64,000 nt of DNA from Cepaea nemoralis (GCA_014155875.1 JACEFZ010018365.1:62001-126000); one strand, 5' to 3'; counted from the first letter of the stretch, positions 23,890 through 38,070 are shown. A program made the numbers and translations. Notes: a model not told the origin generated them from the letters alone.

Positions 23890-25640
23890 GTTTATCGCGT
23901 TTTTACAAATATGAGGGTTGTGCTTGGATTGTTTAGACTTTATTACATAAAGTCTCAATAGGATAATGTAAGGTAAATGTGAGCGTTTTCGATTTCTTTT
24001 TTGATACGAGGAAATGTTCTTCTGACCTTCTCTGGTGGCCACCAGTTCTGTGTCTTTCTATCCTGTGTGGTGTGGGTCGCTTCAAGAAGGTTATGTGGAA
24101 TTTTAAAACATTTTAATGATTAAGAGTGAAGTAAGTGTAATAATTTTAATAATGGTGATGTATACATGTTGATGATGATAGTAGGGTATAAGAATGAAAT
24201 CTAGTGAGGTCTTAAGCGGATTGCTGTAACCATGAGAAAATGATGAAGAAGAAGAAGCATTAATGTTCCATATATAGTTATAGTTGAGTGTTGAGAAATC
24301 TTGTGGGAATAGCGGATAGCTAGCTATAATTTCCATGGGTATTTGAGTAATGTGGTGGGTAATGGCGGATAGCTATACTTTTCATAGGTAGTTGAAAAAT
24401 ACTGGATAGTAGTCACCCTTAATTAATGAAGAAAGTAATGAGAGTCGGGAAGACCCCTATGAATGGTTTGATTTGAACTTACAAAAAGTCCCAGGATATA
24501 TGTTAAGTTCGAATTTTCTCTGCGTGTATGTTTTTAGAATTTAGAGGTTATGTTAGGGGTTGAGTGTTAAAGTTATGAAAAATATAGGTTTTGTTCCAAG
24601 ACTTTTCTGGGAAAAGTCTTGGTCATAGGGTAAGTAGACATCTATAACAGAGTAGCCTGTTATAGGAGTTGGGAGGCATTAAGGGGCTAGCTGGTGCGCC
24701 AAGTAAAAATTCTATTATGCAGCAGTGCACGGGTGAGCACCATGGTTGTGGGTAGCTATGGGGGTGTCGTGGTGTGGCGACAAGGCAGTCAGAGGTTAGT
24801 AACAGCAGTACCATCCGGCAGACCAGTCGCATGTCTTGGGTTCCATCAGGAATGTGTGATGTTGAGGGGGGCTCATGTTTTAAAAGAGTTGAACCTCATT
24901 TTTGTCAACAGACTCGAATACTACTCTGCCTTTGTTTTGATATGACAACTCAATGAAACCGAAAGCTACGGAATTGAGTTGTTTGTATTTCAAGATCAAC
25001 CACTACACGTCACGAATAACATTGCCTCCCCTACACTGCCATAACGGTGGCAATAGAGAAACCAGACTGACCACTTCCGGTCGGGCCAAACAAGTGTTTC
25101 CTCGCTCACTTTATCACCCGAAGTTGTGAAGACAGGTCGGCAGTTAGCTAGGGTACTGTTCAAGCGCTACATGCTGTAGTGTAAATTCTTATTTGGCTCT
25201 TGTTAGCCAAGTATGTGAAAAAAATATTTAGGGAATCCTAGCTGCACTAGTCTCGCAACAGAAGGGGTGTGGTCATGAGTAACGAATGGTATGTAGAAAT
25301 AACCATACAGTTAATTCTTTGCATGTGTGTCCGACAGATGGTAAAAATTCAGTGATGGAGTGATGCGATAATTAATATTAGAAGATCATTAAATATAAAG
25401 CTTATGCCAGAATAACTGTATAAGTATCTAAATCATGCCGCTTGAGAAAGGGCATAGCAAATTCGAGAATGGACGAAGAAAGCACGCAGACAAAATGGCG
25501 AACTCAAGCCGGTTGAAAATCGAAAACAGATGTGCTAGCGTTCAGAAAACGAAATTCGATTATTCCCTGGAGACTAGAGTTATTCTGTACACGATTAGTG
25601 TTTAGTAAGGTAACTAATATAGTTATATAATTGTCGCGGG
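23890..25640. other. No recognised gene
   Basis: AT-rich sequence with a few short inverted repeats, for example acaactcaat...attgagttgt near 24943-24981. The block agtgcacgggtgagc at about 24723 is shared with 18343. No coding domain is visible. Confidence 0.4.
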
Positions 25641-26200
25641 ACGACCCAATTCGCGTGTCTTCTCAGTAGGGAATTCCCAGTAGGCTGGGCGGAGCAGAGT
25701 TGTTTCCATCACAGGCTATTTATAACTCGGGGGAAGCCGACTAGCTTGTTCTGTTTACTTCTTTCTAGAACAGTCACGCGAATGACCGGTTGAGTTGGCG
25801 ACATGCATCCAACCACCTTAGACCTCACACAACATGAGTTTCTCGTGGTTAGAAGTCGGAGAAAGTGACTTTCTCCGTGAACAGCAGAGTTCTCGAGTGT
25901 AGAGAGTTCTACGCAACTCAACCGGCTGGCCATGTCTGAGTCAGTAGCAACACTACTGTCAACCAGAGCGGTCGCAGAGATCTGTCCATTATTGTCTGAC
26001 AGGAGCTTGCCAGCACCGGACAATGAGATGGCTGAAACCTGCTGTGACTTTCACTCTAAAGGAAATAAAATAATACTTAGTCTCTGTTCGTACCGAGCCG
26101 CTATACGCGAATGTACGCTATCCCGCTGTGTTCGCCGAACCGGCCTCATGAATATTAAGTACCATTATTGATCGCGCTGGGGTATAAATCTAGGACACGG
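25640..26200 (+). repeat. LTR-like dispersed repeat, copy 1
   Basis: This stretch resembles 43320-43660. Shared blocks include cgggacgaccca/gggtcgtaaagatccc near the left and actcggggg-aagccga/actgagggaagccga in the middle. agaaagtg(a)ctttctc and a gttctcg...caactcaa block follow. A TATA-like tatttataactc lies at about 25718. No TG...CA ends or target duplications were established. Confidence 0.4.
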
Positions 26201-26351
26201 CTGTGTGTTGATTTCCTCCATTCTAACTGTAATACTTAAATATTGTGTGTAGATTTAGAACTATAGCAAAGTCCCTTTGCACAGGCAATGTGTTGCTAGA
26301 TAGACATAATATTTGTGTGTTATTAGAATCCACATTTATTAGTGAAAGCAG

Positions 26352-26446
26352 TAGAATTTCTGTGAAAGTAGCACTGCTAGTTCTTAGTGTCCTTTTTGGT
26401 AGAATTGCTGGGAAAGTAGCACTGCTAGTTCTGAGTGTCCTTTTAA
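26352..26446 (+). repeat. 48-bp tandem duplication
   Basis: tagaattt...gaaagtagcactgctagttc at 26352 is repeated at 26400 with few substitutions (agtagcactgctagttct in both). The sequence is noncoding. Confidence 0.9.
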
Positions 26447-26794
26447 TTGTAAAGAGGGGAAGATTACGAATAACATATTACGTGACCTACATGTTTATTG
26501 ATTAAGTAGCTAGTGGTGTGCTACAGTCTCTGTGTATATGGTGCTGTGGTATTTCAAGGGAGTGTGGTGTTGTTCTATGTAAAAAAAGGAGGTGAAGTTA
26601 ATTGATTTCCAAGTCATTATGGTATAATAGGATTACAGTAATAGCTAGTGAATTAGGTAGTATTATAATCAAATTTTGGTTATGTTATCATTATAACTGA
26701 TTTTGTTTATGTTGCCAAATTAATAATCTAATACAACTAGGCAGTTGGGTATGTATACTAATTTTGATTGTTAAATTTGATGCATGATAACAAT

Positions 26795-26963
26795 GAGATT
26801 AACATCTTCTTTCTTCTTCTTCGTTCATCCGGAGTTTTTTTTCGGATGTGATTGCGTTGTGCCTGTTTACAGCAGAGCTGCGTTCTTGCGCCGTTAGGCC
26901 GACACATCCGACTTCTGCGGGCATTTGTTGACCGGGTTAACCTTCCCGGGGAGATTAACATCT
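26795..26963 (-). mobile_element. 143-bp family G 3'-end insertion with 13-bp target duplication
   Basis: The minus strand of 26808-26950 reads cccgggaaggttaacccgg ... cggatgaacgaagaagaaga, identical in layout to the last ~135 bp of family G units (5348-5485). It ends in the same (GAA)n tail. The target duplication gagattaacatct flanks it exactly (26795-26807 and 26951-26963). This is a severely 5'-truncated TPRT insertion and marks the true 3' end and tail sequence of family G. Confidence 0.93.
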
Positions 26964-27840
26964 AATAACTAAGTTGTGGTATTACAGCATGACAACAAGT
27001 TTACAATTGCTAACCAATGTTTTGTTTGGTGTTTTATCTTCTGTTGTATATTTTATGGTTATTTAATATTGTCCTTTTTGGCTTGACTTGAGTTTGTGGC
27101 ATGCAGAAATTATTTGAATTAACATAATCATTTCTTCCATGCTATAGAAGTAATTGAGTATAGTATTGCTATTATTTTGGTAAAGTAAGTATCATTTCAG
27201 CTACAGATTATAGGCATACGGAGCTAAACATCCAGTAAAGAGGTACTAATTCAGATAACAAGAGACATGTTTTTTCTTAGTACCAATAGAATGATTTGAA
27301 CATATTGGTAAAACAGCAGTCGACATTGCAACCAGAAGTAGATGTGAGGGCTAAGATGTTGCCTATGACTGTTGGAGACTATAACTTGGTCATCGAATAA
27401 CTGTTAGTGGAATGAGGATACGTGTTATAAGATGTATAAAGGGTACGCATCACGATCGGCTACAGAATTCGGTGCCATAGAATTCAGCGCTTAAAAGTGA
27501 TATCATATAGTGTCCATAGATATTAGGGCTTTGCATTTGTTGCTTGCATGGATTCGTTTTGTGTTTAAAACATTAACAATTCTAATTAATTGATTGTTAT
27601 TTACTAATACAATGAATTGATGGACTGAGTGATTCGTAAAGTAAATATAACGAATAGAATCATATAGACAGGAAAGAATGTTAAATTTCAATTAATGAAG
27701 TATAATTGGTATATTTCAGCATTCAATTTAATCAAGTGGAAATTATAAGAAATAATTTAATAGAATTATGATTAGTGATTGAATTAAAAGAATTTGTTGT
27801 TTAATAATAAAATAATACAATGTCATTTTTTGGGGGTGGG
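26964..27840. other. AT-rich, no recognised gene
   Basis: There is no coding motif, repeat boundary or RNA gene that I can support in this stretch. Confidence 0.4.
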
Positions 27841-27845
27841 GTGGG

Positions 27846-27846
27846 G

Positions 27847-27905
<59 letters not shown>
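27846..27905 (+). repeat. (GT)n microsatellite
   Basis: Two GT runs separated by one GTGG interruption, flanked by G runs. Confidence 0.96.
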
Positions 27906-27907
<2 letters not shown>

Positions 27908-27911
27908 AGGG

Positions 27912-30390
27912 GGGGGTAATTGATCATACAATTACAAGTTATAAATTCATCCATAATAATGAGTTTTCGAAGGTAATATATCGGGTATTGATTATTTATG
28001 TCATTGTGTTGTTGACTGATTGTTGTTGTAGGGCTGGTCTGGTTCGCAAGATCAGTTCCGCGTCTAGCGTTCGTTGTCTCGGATGGCTGTGTGAGGTGCA
28101 CCAAAATGGGATCTTCCCAGCCAACGCAAGCTAGCGAGGCAGGCGTTTCGAGAATGTAACCGCACCGTGCAGCCAGGGTCTTGGTTAGAGCGGGCAAAGG
28201 GGCAATATTTGTACGACCGTTCGAACAAGTCTCGATAAGCGCCCACTCTCTCTCGATGAGTAGTGGGCCTGCAGTCAGTAAGCTGGTATAGCTTTTTTTC
28301 GGTCAGTCCTGCCGGCGTAGCTTGAAAGCTCGTCGGTAGGCGTCCAGTGGTTTTGCATGTATCACCTTGTACCGGGAGGGCGCGCTTTAGCGATGCTACT
28401 CTTGGCTTGCGTGTGCGTGAACGTCTGTCCTGTCAGTCGCCATGTGCACTTGTGCGCTGGTGAGGCTCAACCGTAAATCGGGAGATCTGTTCGCAACTTA
28501 GACGAGCAATATCTTCTGTGGGCAGCTTCTCGCCTCATATGTGTGTGGTCTGTTCTGGCGGTCAGTCCGTCTTCGGCGAAGGAAATCTTGTGGATCCTAT
28601 CAGTAATCATACGCTCATTGCTTGTCGCTACGCTTGTCTTAAAACTGAAAATTAAAGGAATTGACAGAAGGGCCGTTTGCACGAGGTTCTCGAGAGCCAA
28701 TTTATACAGGGATAATGGCCGTGGCAGCCTAACGTCCACTGCATCTGTGTCCGTCTTCCAGTCGTCTTGCCATGCTCGCCACTGGAGCCAGATGGACACA
28801 GACGAGAGAGCGGGGACGACGGAGTTGCGCGACCACTACCTCGCTATATAAAACTAAAGTGCAAGTCATTCGTTCCTCATCAAAAGATGCAGTGAAATGA
28901 ATGGTCCTCGTCATTCATGACGGACAAACATCGATTGTATTATTATTTGAGTATTGTATTACTATAGCTATTAAATAGATAATGGATATACATGAATTGG
29001 AAAAATAACAGAGATTTTATAGGAAACATTGGTTGAATATAGTTTAATATTATCAATTAATGGGATCTTTACATTAATATTTTAGTTCAGTGTTTATAAC
29101 TTATATATTTGCATACAATGATTGATGTTTGCCTACAGAACTAATATCGTTTAATATGAAGAATTATTAATTTATTTACTGAGTTAAAGAACATTTGATG
29201 TATTGATTTAACAACTAACACCGAACTAATGAAAGGATTTCCTTTCGGACTGCTGATCTCTCGGCATTGTTGGAGCGGTGTGTTATTTAATTTTAACGTC
29301 TGGTAGCGCTAGTGCGGCACCGGTTTGACAACTGTTGGGAGAGCGTCGCTTCGAGATGACGTCGAGTTAGATTAAGTTTGGTGCATGGTAGTTGGTTTAA
29401 TTTTCAGTAGTGGAGTTTGGTTGATACTATCTTTAACGAATGGGATTTCATTTCGAGTTGGTGGATATCCGAGCGGTGTTTGGCGATGCGGTGTTCTCTT
29501 TGGTAACACCTGACTTGTCGTTTATAGCACTGCATCGGCGGAGATCGCGGGAGAAAACATCGGTTGGGATGGAAACCAGAGATGACTTTGATAGTATGAG
29601 AAGTTATGTCATGTGGGTGGCTGTGACATGTTAGATTGATGACAGAGGACCTAGTTAGTAGTGTTCTCTGGAAATATATCTTGAATGTAAATAAACAAGA
29701 TAAAGGATATGATTTTGCACGTTTTTCATCTAGAGGTCTCTCAATGAGATAATCATTCCCGCAATAGCCTTTTTGGAGAACCATTTTTCCGTTGGCTCTG
29801 AAACCCCACTGTGAGACAACCAAGTATCTACACAGAAATTTATATAAGAAGAAAAGATTCTCTCAAGACCAAAAGGAGATCTGAACTCTTCGCCCCTGTA
29901 CAACTGAGGATCCCTCTCACTCATCATAGTGTTGCCAGTGTGCTGTTTGTCCGTCACATTAGATCTTCCCTTATTTATTTTGTGTCAAAAGTGATCTATA
30001 TCAGTTGTCCAAAATATCTTAGGACTTTAGGTTTCAATTCTTGTAGACAAACAAATTTCAACAATAACTGTACATAACATCTGTTGAACAAGACATCTAC
30101 ATGACAGTTTCCTGCCAAAAGTGGGACATACATTCACAAGGAATTGTTTACACCACAACTGTACAAGATAGACATCATGAGAGATACTTGACAACATCTA
30201 TACAGGACTTTACACAACATTTGTCACCAACCACAGTACTTAAGACAGTCACCAGGTACAATACCTGACAGCAACTGTACAAGACATTTTCCTGAGACAT
30301 GTACTTAAAACACTGCTTCATTAAATACACTTTATTGAGCTGATGGTGAGTCGAGTGAAGACCCATGATTCATCACATTTGTCAGTCAAC
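27912..30390. other. No recognised gene
   Basis: The part at 28030-28860 is more GC-rich than its surroundings. It has open frames up to ~125 codons on both strands but no recognisable protein motif. It may be an old element body or an LTR. The remainder is AT-rich. Nothing is claimed. Confidence 0.35.
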
Positions 30391-31249
30391 ACTTCAATAA
30401 TTTAAATATTGAGCACAACCCACTACTGGCAACGCCGATCGCATTCCGGCACGAACCTAAGGCCTATCCACGTCATGGAAGCACTATACTCGAGTTTCGC
30501 CCTCGTTTGAGCTCGTCAGTAGTGCATATCCCTGACCGGATCCGGAAACAAGCCCCGGATCACGCGTGTGAAGCGGGTGAGTAACCACGCAGCACACACT
30601 GGACACGCCAAATTATCACACCGGAATACCACAACGCTACCCATCGTAGGCTATGCTCAAGATTGCCCAATCGCCGCGACTGACATCCGTCAATCGATGT
30701 GGACCCGAACGATCAGGACTTCTCACTGGCAAGGAACACCAGGCTTCCTAAATCCAGTGAGCAACGATAAAATTGATTATTTGGTTGTTTCGGGAATTGA
30801 AATTTAAATATTGAGCACAACCCACTACTGGCAACGCCGATCGCATTCCGGCACGAACCTAAGGCCTATCCACGTCATGGAAGCACTATACTCGAGTTTC
30901 GCCCTCGTTTGAGCTCGTCAGTAGTGCATATCCCTGACCGGATCCAGAAACAAGCCCCGGATCACGCGTGTGAAGCGGTGTGATCCGGTGTGATAATTTG
31001 GCGTGTCCAGTGTGTACTGCGTGGTTACTCACCCGCTTCACACGCGTGATCCGGGGCTTGTTTCCGGATCCGGTCAGGGATATGCACTACTGACGAGCTC
31101 AAACGAGGGCGAAACTCGAGTATAGTGCTTCCATGACGTGGATAGGCCTTAGGTTCGTGCCGGAATGCGATCGGCGGTGCCAGTAGTGGGTTGTGCTCAA
31201 TATTTAAATTTCAATTCCCGAAACAACCAAATAATCAACTTCAATAATT
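30391..31249. mobile_element. Fold-back element with 12-bp target duplication
   Basis: The insert at 30403-31237 is flanked by acttcaataatt on both sides (30391-30402 and 31238-31249). It contains three copies of one ~220-bp unit. Unit A is direct (30403-30624), unit B is direct (30773-30978) and unit C is inverted (30985-31238). B and C form inverted arms of 206 bp (30773-30978 and 31033-31238) with about two mismatches and a 54-bp loop. C also contains the reverse complement of A's right part (ccggtgtgataatttggc). About 150 bp of single-copy sequence lie between A and B. No ORF and no pol III boxes are evident. The near-identical arms imply a recent event. It could be a fold-back transposon, or an insertion product rearranged by template switching. 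Confidence 0.8.
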
Positions 31250-34200
31250 ACCTGCATAAGGTATAGATATGCCGAACATGCATGAAGATAAACATGATAC
31301 AACACTCCTACACACTCCTCCAGCTTATCAATAAACTCTCTCCTCCTCTCTAATCTCTAACTACACAATGAGTTCCGTATCTATCATCACTTTCTGTCTC
31401 TGGGGAAGGTTATGAAATCCTATTATGAAAAACTTAAGGGAGGAACTACTGTTCTGGGTCTGTTGAATCCTTTTATCATCAGCATTGATGTTGGACAAGC
31501 TCCAGTTAGCAGATTTCCCACAAGTTCCATGGCAGATTCATTCCTCTGGAAGACAAGATTTGGTATGATGATACGGTACTGCATCTCACGGTTGATCAGG
31601 CTATCTGTGAAGGCTGTCACTGGGTACTTCAATGATGATATACATAATGTCCAATACATTGCAGCACTTCACCTCGCCCTCAACTTCACCTACTCCTCAA
31701 GTCACATTCTTCAATCACTGTGTGAGCACCATGCTGGATATTTTCTAAGTTGAGTCTTAGATAAACAAACACTGCAAGTTACTTCACCAGTTTTCTCTGA
31801 ATGTAGTCCATACCAAATGACTTGATGTTATTCTCAGTTGACATTTGATTGAATCAAAGATCACTGTCCAGCTCACCACTATTATAGTGCTTCAGATTGT
31901 GTTATGCTCCCATTTGTGCATTCAGCTGTTGAGAGCTGAGAGAAAATTCTTCTTTGATTTTCCTGCATTTTGATAGGGAGTCACTTCTGGATCTAGGACT
32001 TCTGTTTAGTTGTCCCAGATGATATATGGAAGGCTCTCCACCATCCTTTTTATTCTCTGTTGATATACAAAATGGCACAACATCTCTTCACATGTGTTAA
32101 AAGATAATGTTATCATACATCAACATACACAAATTGGAGATGGGGATGTTCAGGGAGGATGTTGACCAAACACACCTCTCCTGGTTGATGAGGTAGTGAA
32201 TTTCACTGGGATGTACTTTGGGTGATATGGTTGCATTATTCACCTCCATCTGTGGTAATCACAATCCTATATCCTGAGACAGTGGTAGCTTACACAATTA
32301 CAAGCATTTGAAGGCAAGCAGCATGAGCAAGGCATTGTGAATCAGACTTGGCTCACAAGTACATCATACTATCATCATCATCATGTGTTCTTTCCCCACT
32401 GAGTATCTACCACAGTAAGTAACAGAAACCAAATTGCATGAGCAATTGTTCACATATGCACCAAAGCACATATGGGAAAAACAGGTTTAGTCCTTGTAAA
32501 TTTGCATGAGCCATACATTATATTCAGACACAGGTTCACACACCTATGGTTCTCTTAAGAACTAGTTTATATGAACCAACCAACAGTAGAGGTAACAGTG
32601 TAATACTTCACAGAGAAATTGCATTAATTCTCTTGAGCATATAGCCACCAGGCATCACATGAACTTAGCAATTCTGGCGTGCCACCACCGTCCTGTTTAC
32701 ATATGGATATTGAAGCATCTTTCCTTCCACTAGATGTGAGAGGCTATTTATTAAATCACCAACCCACTCACTCCAACATTCTCAGCATTTACAAAGGAAC
32801 TTGTACATGTTTCATCACTCATTCCAATCCAGACTGCCATATGTTAACTCGCGAGAGCAAAGGTACAGTTGATTTAAGAATGAGTCATCCTAGGCATGAA
32901 GAATGCACAAGGGGTTTGGGTTTGCGAATTTGCATGAGTTTACTATACATTCATCAAGCATACGCAACCAGTCACAACAAGGGATTGATATGCACTTGGG
33001 GTATACAGCGTGAAAGACCTGACAGGTTGAAGTTGCAGTGTTCAGAATACTGGCGCACAGAAGTTAGGTTTTCTACTTTCACATGTTCTTCATAAAATAC
33101 TCATATATTCTTCTCTTTCGTTCACTAGGCATAACTACAATATTAAAGTATATTTTAAAGTGGTACCTGTTGTCCAGAGAACAATATATTATCGAATCTT
33201 TAAGGGCATTGTTGTGTCATCACATCACAAACTAGCGACCGCTCCGATTGGAATCCCGCGTCTAACTGCTAGATTTTCAAATGTGGCCTAGTGATTAGCG
33301 TGGGCTGCCACGTACCAGCCAATGAAAAAGACAGGCGCATATACCGCTGCCCTCCCCCAACTCGTTCTAGAACTTACGATTCCAAGAATCGCCCTTCTAT
33401 CTGGAAACGCCGCTCAAATCGAAAGTATTTTTATGAATGTGTCGGGCTGGGAATGTGGGGTCTGATCCATCATGCTACAGTGGCTGATCTCTGATATGGG
33501 TTATGTTCTTTGATTTGAATGGGATGAATGCGCTAAATGATAATCAATGACGTCGGCCGGCGGTTACATAAGATTTCGATATTTATTGGGTTTATATTTT
33601 TAATTTTGGAAGATTTTGAGATTGATAACAGTAGTGGATAGGTAAAACCATACTGATACTGACATCAGATAGTGCGATTTTTCTAACATACGGTGAAGTG
33701 GGCTTGTTCGCGCCGTGTGGTGGCGATCTCACATTGCAGATTATTAGTGTAAATGATGGTTTAGTAGTAGGTGTATACTCACTCATGTATGTAGGCACTA
33801 TGGATTAACTTACTGTACAAAACTAACCTATGTAAATATTTTGTTGATTGATTGCATGACATACTAAAATTTATTCATGGTGCCACATAGCCATAAAGGA
33901 TGAGTTAGAATTGAAATTTAAGAACAGATGTTATGGGAAAAGTAGCTTTATTGCTATATAAGTATGACTATGTAATTATATAGAAATTGATGAGTAATTA
34001 TTTTATGGAATAGAGAAATTAAATTATAAGCTATGGTTATTATTATTGCAAATATAGTTTTATATTATATATTATATAATTATATGATGGATGTTATGTG
34101 TTATATAATTATTATTACCATTGCTTAGTTATTATTGATACTTATTAATGAATATTGTGAACTGTTGATGTAAGTGCAATATAGTGTTAGTAAGGAGAAT

Positions 34201-37200
34201 ATAATGATTTATTGATTGATTACAGATATTATTTATTAATTGATTAATTGAGATATATTGTGTTGATAATTACTATTATCTTACATTTATTGATATTGCG
34301 TGATTAATTTTGATTAATTTAAGAAAAAATTGTGTAGATGTATAGAATACTGATTATTTGAATGATTAAAGAAATTTAGATGAGTACTATATAGAGGATG
34401 AAGATAAAAAGAAGCTACTGTAGTTGAAGCGTAATGAGTTGGGCCAAGTGGAAGGAAGCGGTCAGTAACGTAAGATTCTCTCAAGCTCAGTAACTGCAAT
34501 TGAATCAGCAATTAGAAGCAGAGTCTAGGAGACCAGAGTTGAAAGTAGTACATGTGAAGTATAAAAGAGAGAGGCACATCATACACTACGATGCTTGGAG
34601 AAGAGTAGGATAGTTCCGGAACCCATACGTACCTCCACCCAGTGCGGAGTAACATTGAGAAGGGTGGGGTTGAGGGACTGCCGAGGATGCCTGGAGGGAC
34701 ATTGGATCTCAGGCAGATTAGACCTCAGTCCTCTAAATTGGAAAAGGAGGCTGGGGCTACACGTCATCTTGGAGTTAGATGGGAATAGCGTGCCCAACAT
34801 ATAAAATAGTTTTGTTTGTGATGGGCCTGGGGTATTCACTCATACTCCATAGACTATTGCAAGATGTATTGACGAGTATGCTGAGATGGTGAAAGACATA
34901 CTATGCCTATTGTGATAATTCATTGCCTGGAATATAATGTACTTGGAGAATTCTGGTAGACTTTGAATGAGTGATTGTGCATAATTACGAACATGAGCAG
35001 ATGAAGCTGAGTGATTCTCAGTCTTGTATGACCACTATAGACGCTACCTACTAACACTACGCTGAGTAACTAAATGACTAGTACAACATACTTGTAGAAC
35101 GGAAATATTGGTTCTCAGTCATAGTAGAAACTGAGAGTTCATATACAGGCAATTGAAGTTGCTGATTGAAATATTCATGTCAGATTAGAAAGAACACTTA
35201 TAGTTATATGGTCATATAGTAATTTGATTAAAGTCTGTAGGACAAAATAGAGGTATGGATTTTGATGTAATTGATATTTTGATGAGAATGATTAATTAAT
35301 TAATTTATATATTTCAGAATGACAAGAAGTTATCAAGTGCTCTCGATAGACTACAGATAATTTAAATTATAATTAGATTGGAATTGTAAAATATTGTATC
35401 ACTATCCACAGAATTACAGGTATTCAAAGGCAAGAGTTTGGAAAAAAAAATGGGTGCCCAATTTTGCCTCGACCGCCAGTGTAATGCCATGGGTTGAATT
35501 GTACCTCATGGCATAGTGATGAAAAGTCACCCAGAAAGACGGGACGATCATTGATCGTGACCTACGTGGCGAGCGAGATTGTGACCGAAGCGAACCCACA
35601 TGATCGCGAAGGTGACAAGGGGAGTCTAGCTGTGAACGTGGTTCCGTGCGCATGCACCACGGAGAGAAGATGGCTGTGGCTTAACATAATGCCACCATTT
35701 TAGTCAGTGTTTAGCAGTATTATATATTGTGTATTGTAGCATATGTGACTGTGATGATGTCTACGCTAGAGAGTTAATTATAGATGAAAACATACACTTG
35801 TGTCCGAGTCACATCTGTGTCTGAGTGCAGAGCTATATTCAATCGTAAGCTGATCCAGTTGGTAGAGAATGGCAGAGCTTACAATTAGTCAGATAAGGTG
35901 CTGAACAATAGTAGAAAGTGAAGATGAATACTCAAGTAACAGAGCCTGTCTCTTGGTGTGGACTGACGAAGCCGAGAGAGAAGTAACCATGGTGGCGAAT
36001 GGGACAAGAGGCGAGAAGTTATAATTAATATCCCTAGGCATCTGTTAATTCGCCTAAGCCCAGCATTCGCACCCTGGCAAGGTGATGCTCATGAAATAAT
36101 ACTGTGATGGAAGAATATGGAGCAGCTCTCTCTAGTCAAACCGCCTACGATTTATGGTGTTTCTATACTGGGAGCACTCTAACGACTTATTCGACTGTCA
36201 GAACAAACCAGTGACTATATTGATGATATATAGCTGCCCGTACAATCGGATGCAGCCGTTGAGAGTCCAACGAGGTATGAATTGATTGATCCCGATGGGA
36301 TCTACAAACTGACCGTCTAACCAGAATTTATTATTATCCGATTCCATAAGATGACATCAGCCTCTATTGCCCAGAATGATGACTTATTGTGTAATTGAGG
36401 TTACACTTGTCATGCTGAGTATCGCCGAATTGACAATAGTTATTCTTGAACGGCGATGGATTCTAGAATTTTCCGGACCCAGCCTGGTCTAATTGACATT
36501 GTTAACTGTGGAGAGCTACCAAGCTCCAGTGTTTGTGCTGCAGTTGAGAATATCCGAGGGGACGCCTAGAGTGTTTGTGTGAATCCTGTGGTGTTAGTTA
36601 CGTCACTGGGTGACGGCCGCCGGGAACATTGTGGTGTAGGACATTCTGGAGTAGGACATTAGAATGGCCATTCAGATTTAATAATCACTGGGGACTTTGA
36701 GGACGGAGGAAGTGTCTACACCTTGGAAGTCCGCTGTGTCTGGAGATATCCCGGTGAGTGCACGGCAACCACTGGACTGACGCACGGAACAGATCTCACA
36801 TGCTGCCTGATGAACTATGGATCATCTCTAGCTCTTCTCGCCTCTGTTATCCATGCTTTATATATAGACCTATTTTCTTCCCGGCTTTTCAGCTTTCAGA
36901 TCTGGATTATCCTGTACATTAAACTTCGCTTGTGTTACCATGTCTTTGTGTGAGAGTACGACTGTTGTCTGGTCCGAGCCCCCTATGGGTGGGTGTCCAT
37001 AAGTGGGAAGGGAAGGACAGGTGGAGTCCCGACTTTTTTGGAGTCTAGTAGACGGATAATCCTTGTGAGGTGGTTAGGGCAGAGCGGGGAGATAGAAGTG
37101 TACCGCTACATGTCAAAGCCCCAGGGGTACTGGTACAATAATATAATGCGTAATGCTAAAGAGTTAGTTGTAACAGAAAGTAAAGAATATGTACATGTTA

Positions 37201-38065
37201 AATATAGGTTTACATCTCACATGGTCCGACTTACTACGACGCGTGTCAAAGATCAAGCGCATACAACGCATTCACTAGCCTAGTATATAATCTATATTGA
37301 TACTACATTTGTATGTGCAATATAATGTGGGTGTGTATAGCATCGATTAGGCTTATAATCTATAGTTATACTTTATTATTCTGTGACACTTAATGTTTGT
37401 GTTTCTAAAATTGATCATCCTTAAGTCATTGTGTCGTTGTTAATGCTAGTATAAGGGAATATGAGACTACGCGCTGGGCCATCAATGGGAAGGACGATTC
37501 CCTCACCAATTGTTTTAGTTGTTTGTGGCAGAACAATCATCTGTTCTCGCTAATTGTTAATGTTCACATATTATTGCAACCTCATCGTTGAGATAGTCAA
37601 AATGAATTGACTCAACGCATAAGCCTCAACCACACGTACCACCTACCTACGCCATAAACGTAAAAATAAACTACATCTGGGCTTACTTGCCCCTGCCTGT
37701 GCTTTAAAGAATATTATAAACTAAATTAAGTGCTGTTGAGCACGTGCTTATATTATTCTAATTAAAACCCTGAATCAGGGGGCAAAAGAAATTAAGAACA
37801 CTGCAAATTAAATCAATACTATCCCAACCAAGCATAGTCGACTGAAGAGGAGGAGAAGCCAGACTTTGAGCTCCACGATAGCCGACGACCATTACTGGAA
37901 GCTTCAGCTAAGTGATTGTCTCCTGAGACCTCAAGCCTAACAATCTTCCTAAAATTTCTAGGGCCACAGTGATTTACTCAATGATTAGAATACCAGCCGT
38001 ATGAATAGTAAAATTATACGAAGACAGTAATCAGAAGATATATTATAACCAAGTTAGGAAGTCAG
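31250..38065. other. Long stretch without recognisable genes
   Basis: The sequence is AT-rich with scattered open frames (for example 31412-31753, 32679-33095 and 36993-37283), and none has a motif I recognise. A block at 33285-33318 (gtggcctagtgattagcgtg) resembles a pol III A box, and gattggaatcccgcg at 33248 a B box. They lie in the wrong order for one SINE. The minus strand of 31270-32650 has protein-like stretches in shifting frames, possibly an old unidentified element. Confidence 0.4.
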
Positions 38066-38070
38066 GGATA

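Noticed and set aside
31412..31753. Possible gene in opposite overlapping frames
   Set aside because: Both strands look mildly protein-like but neither has a motif I can name, and flanking frames are closed.
33228..33320. tRNA gene
   Set aside because: B-box-like sequence precedes the A-box-like sequence and no cloverleaf can be drawn, so at most these are SINE debris.
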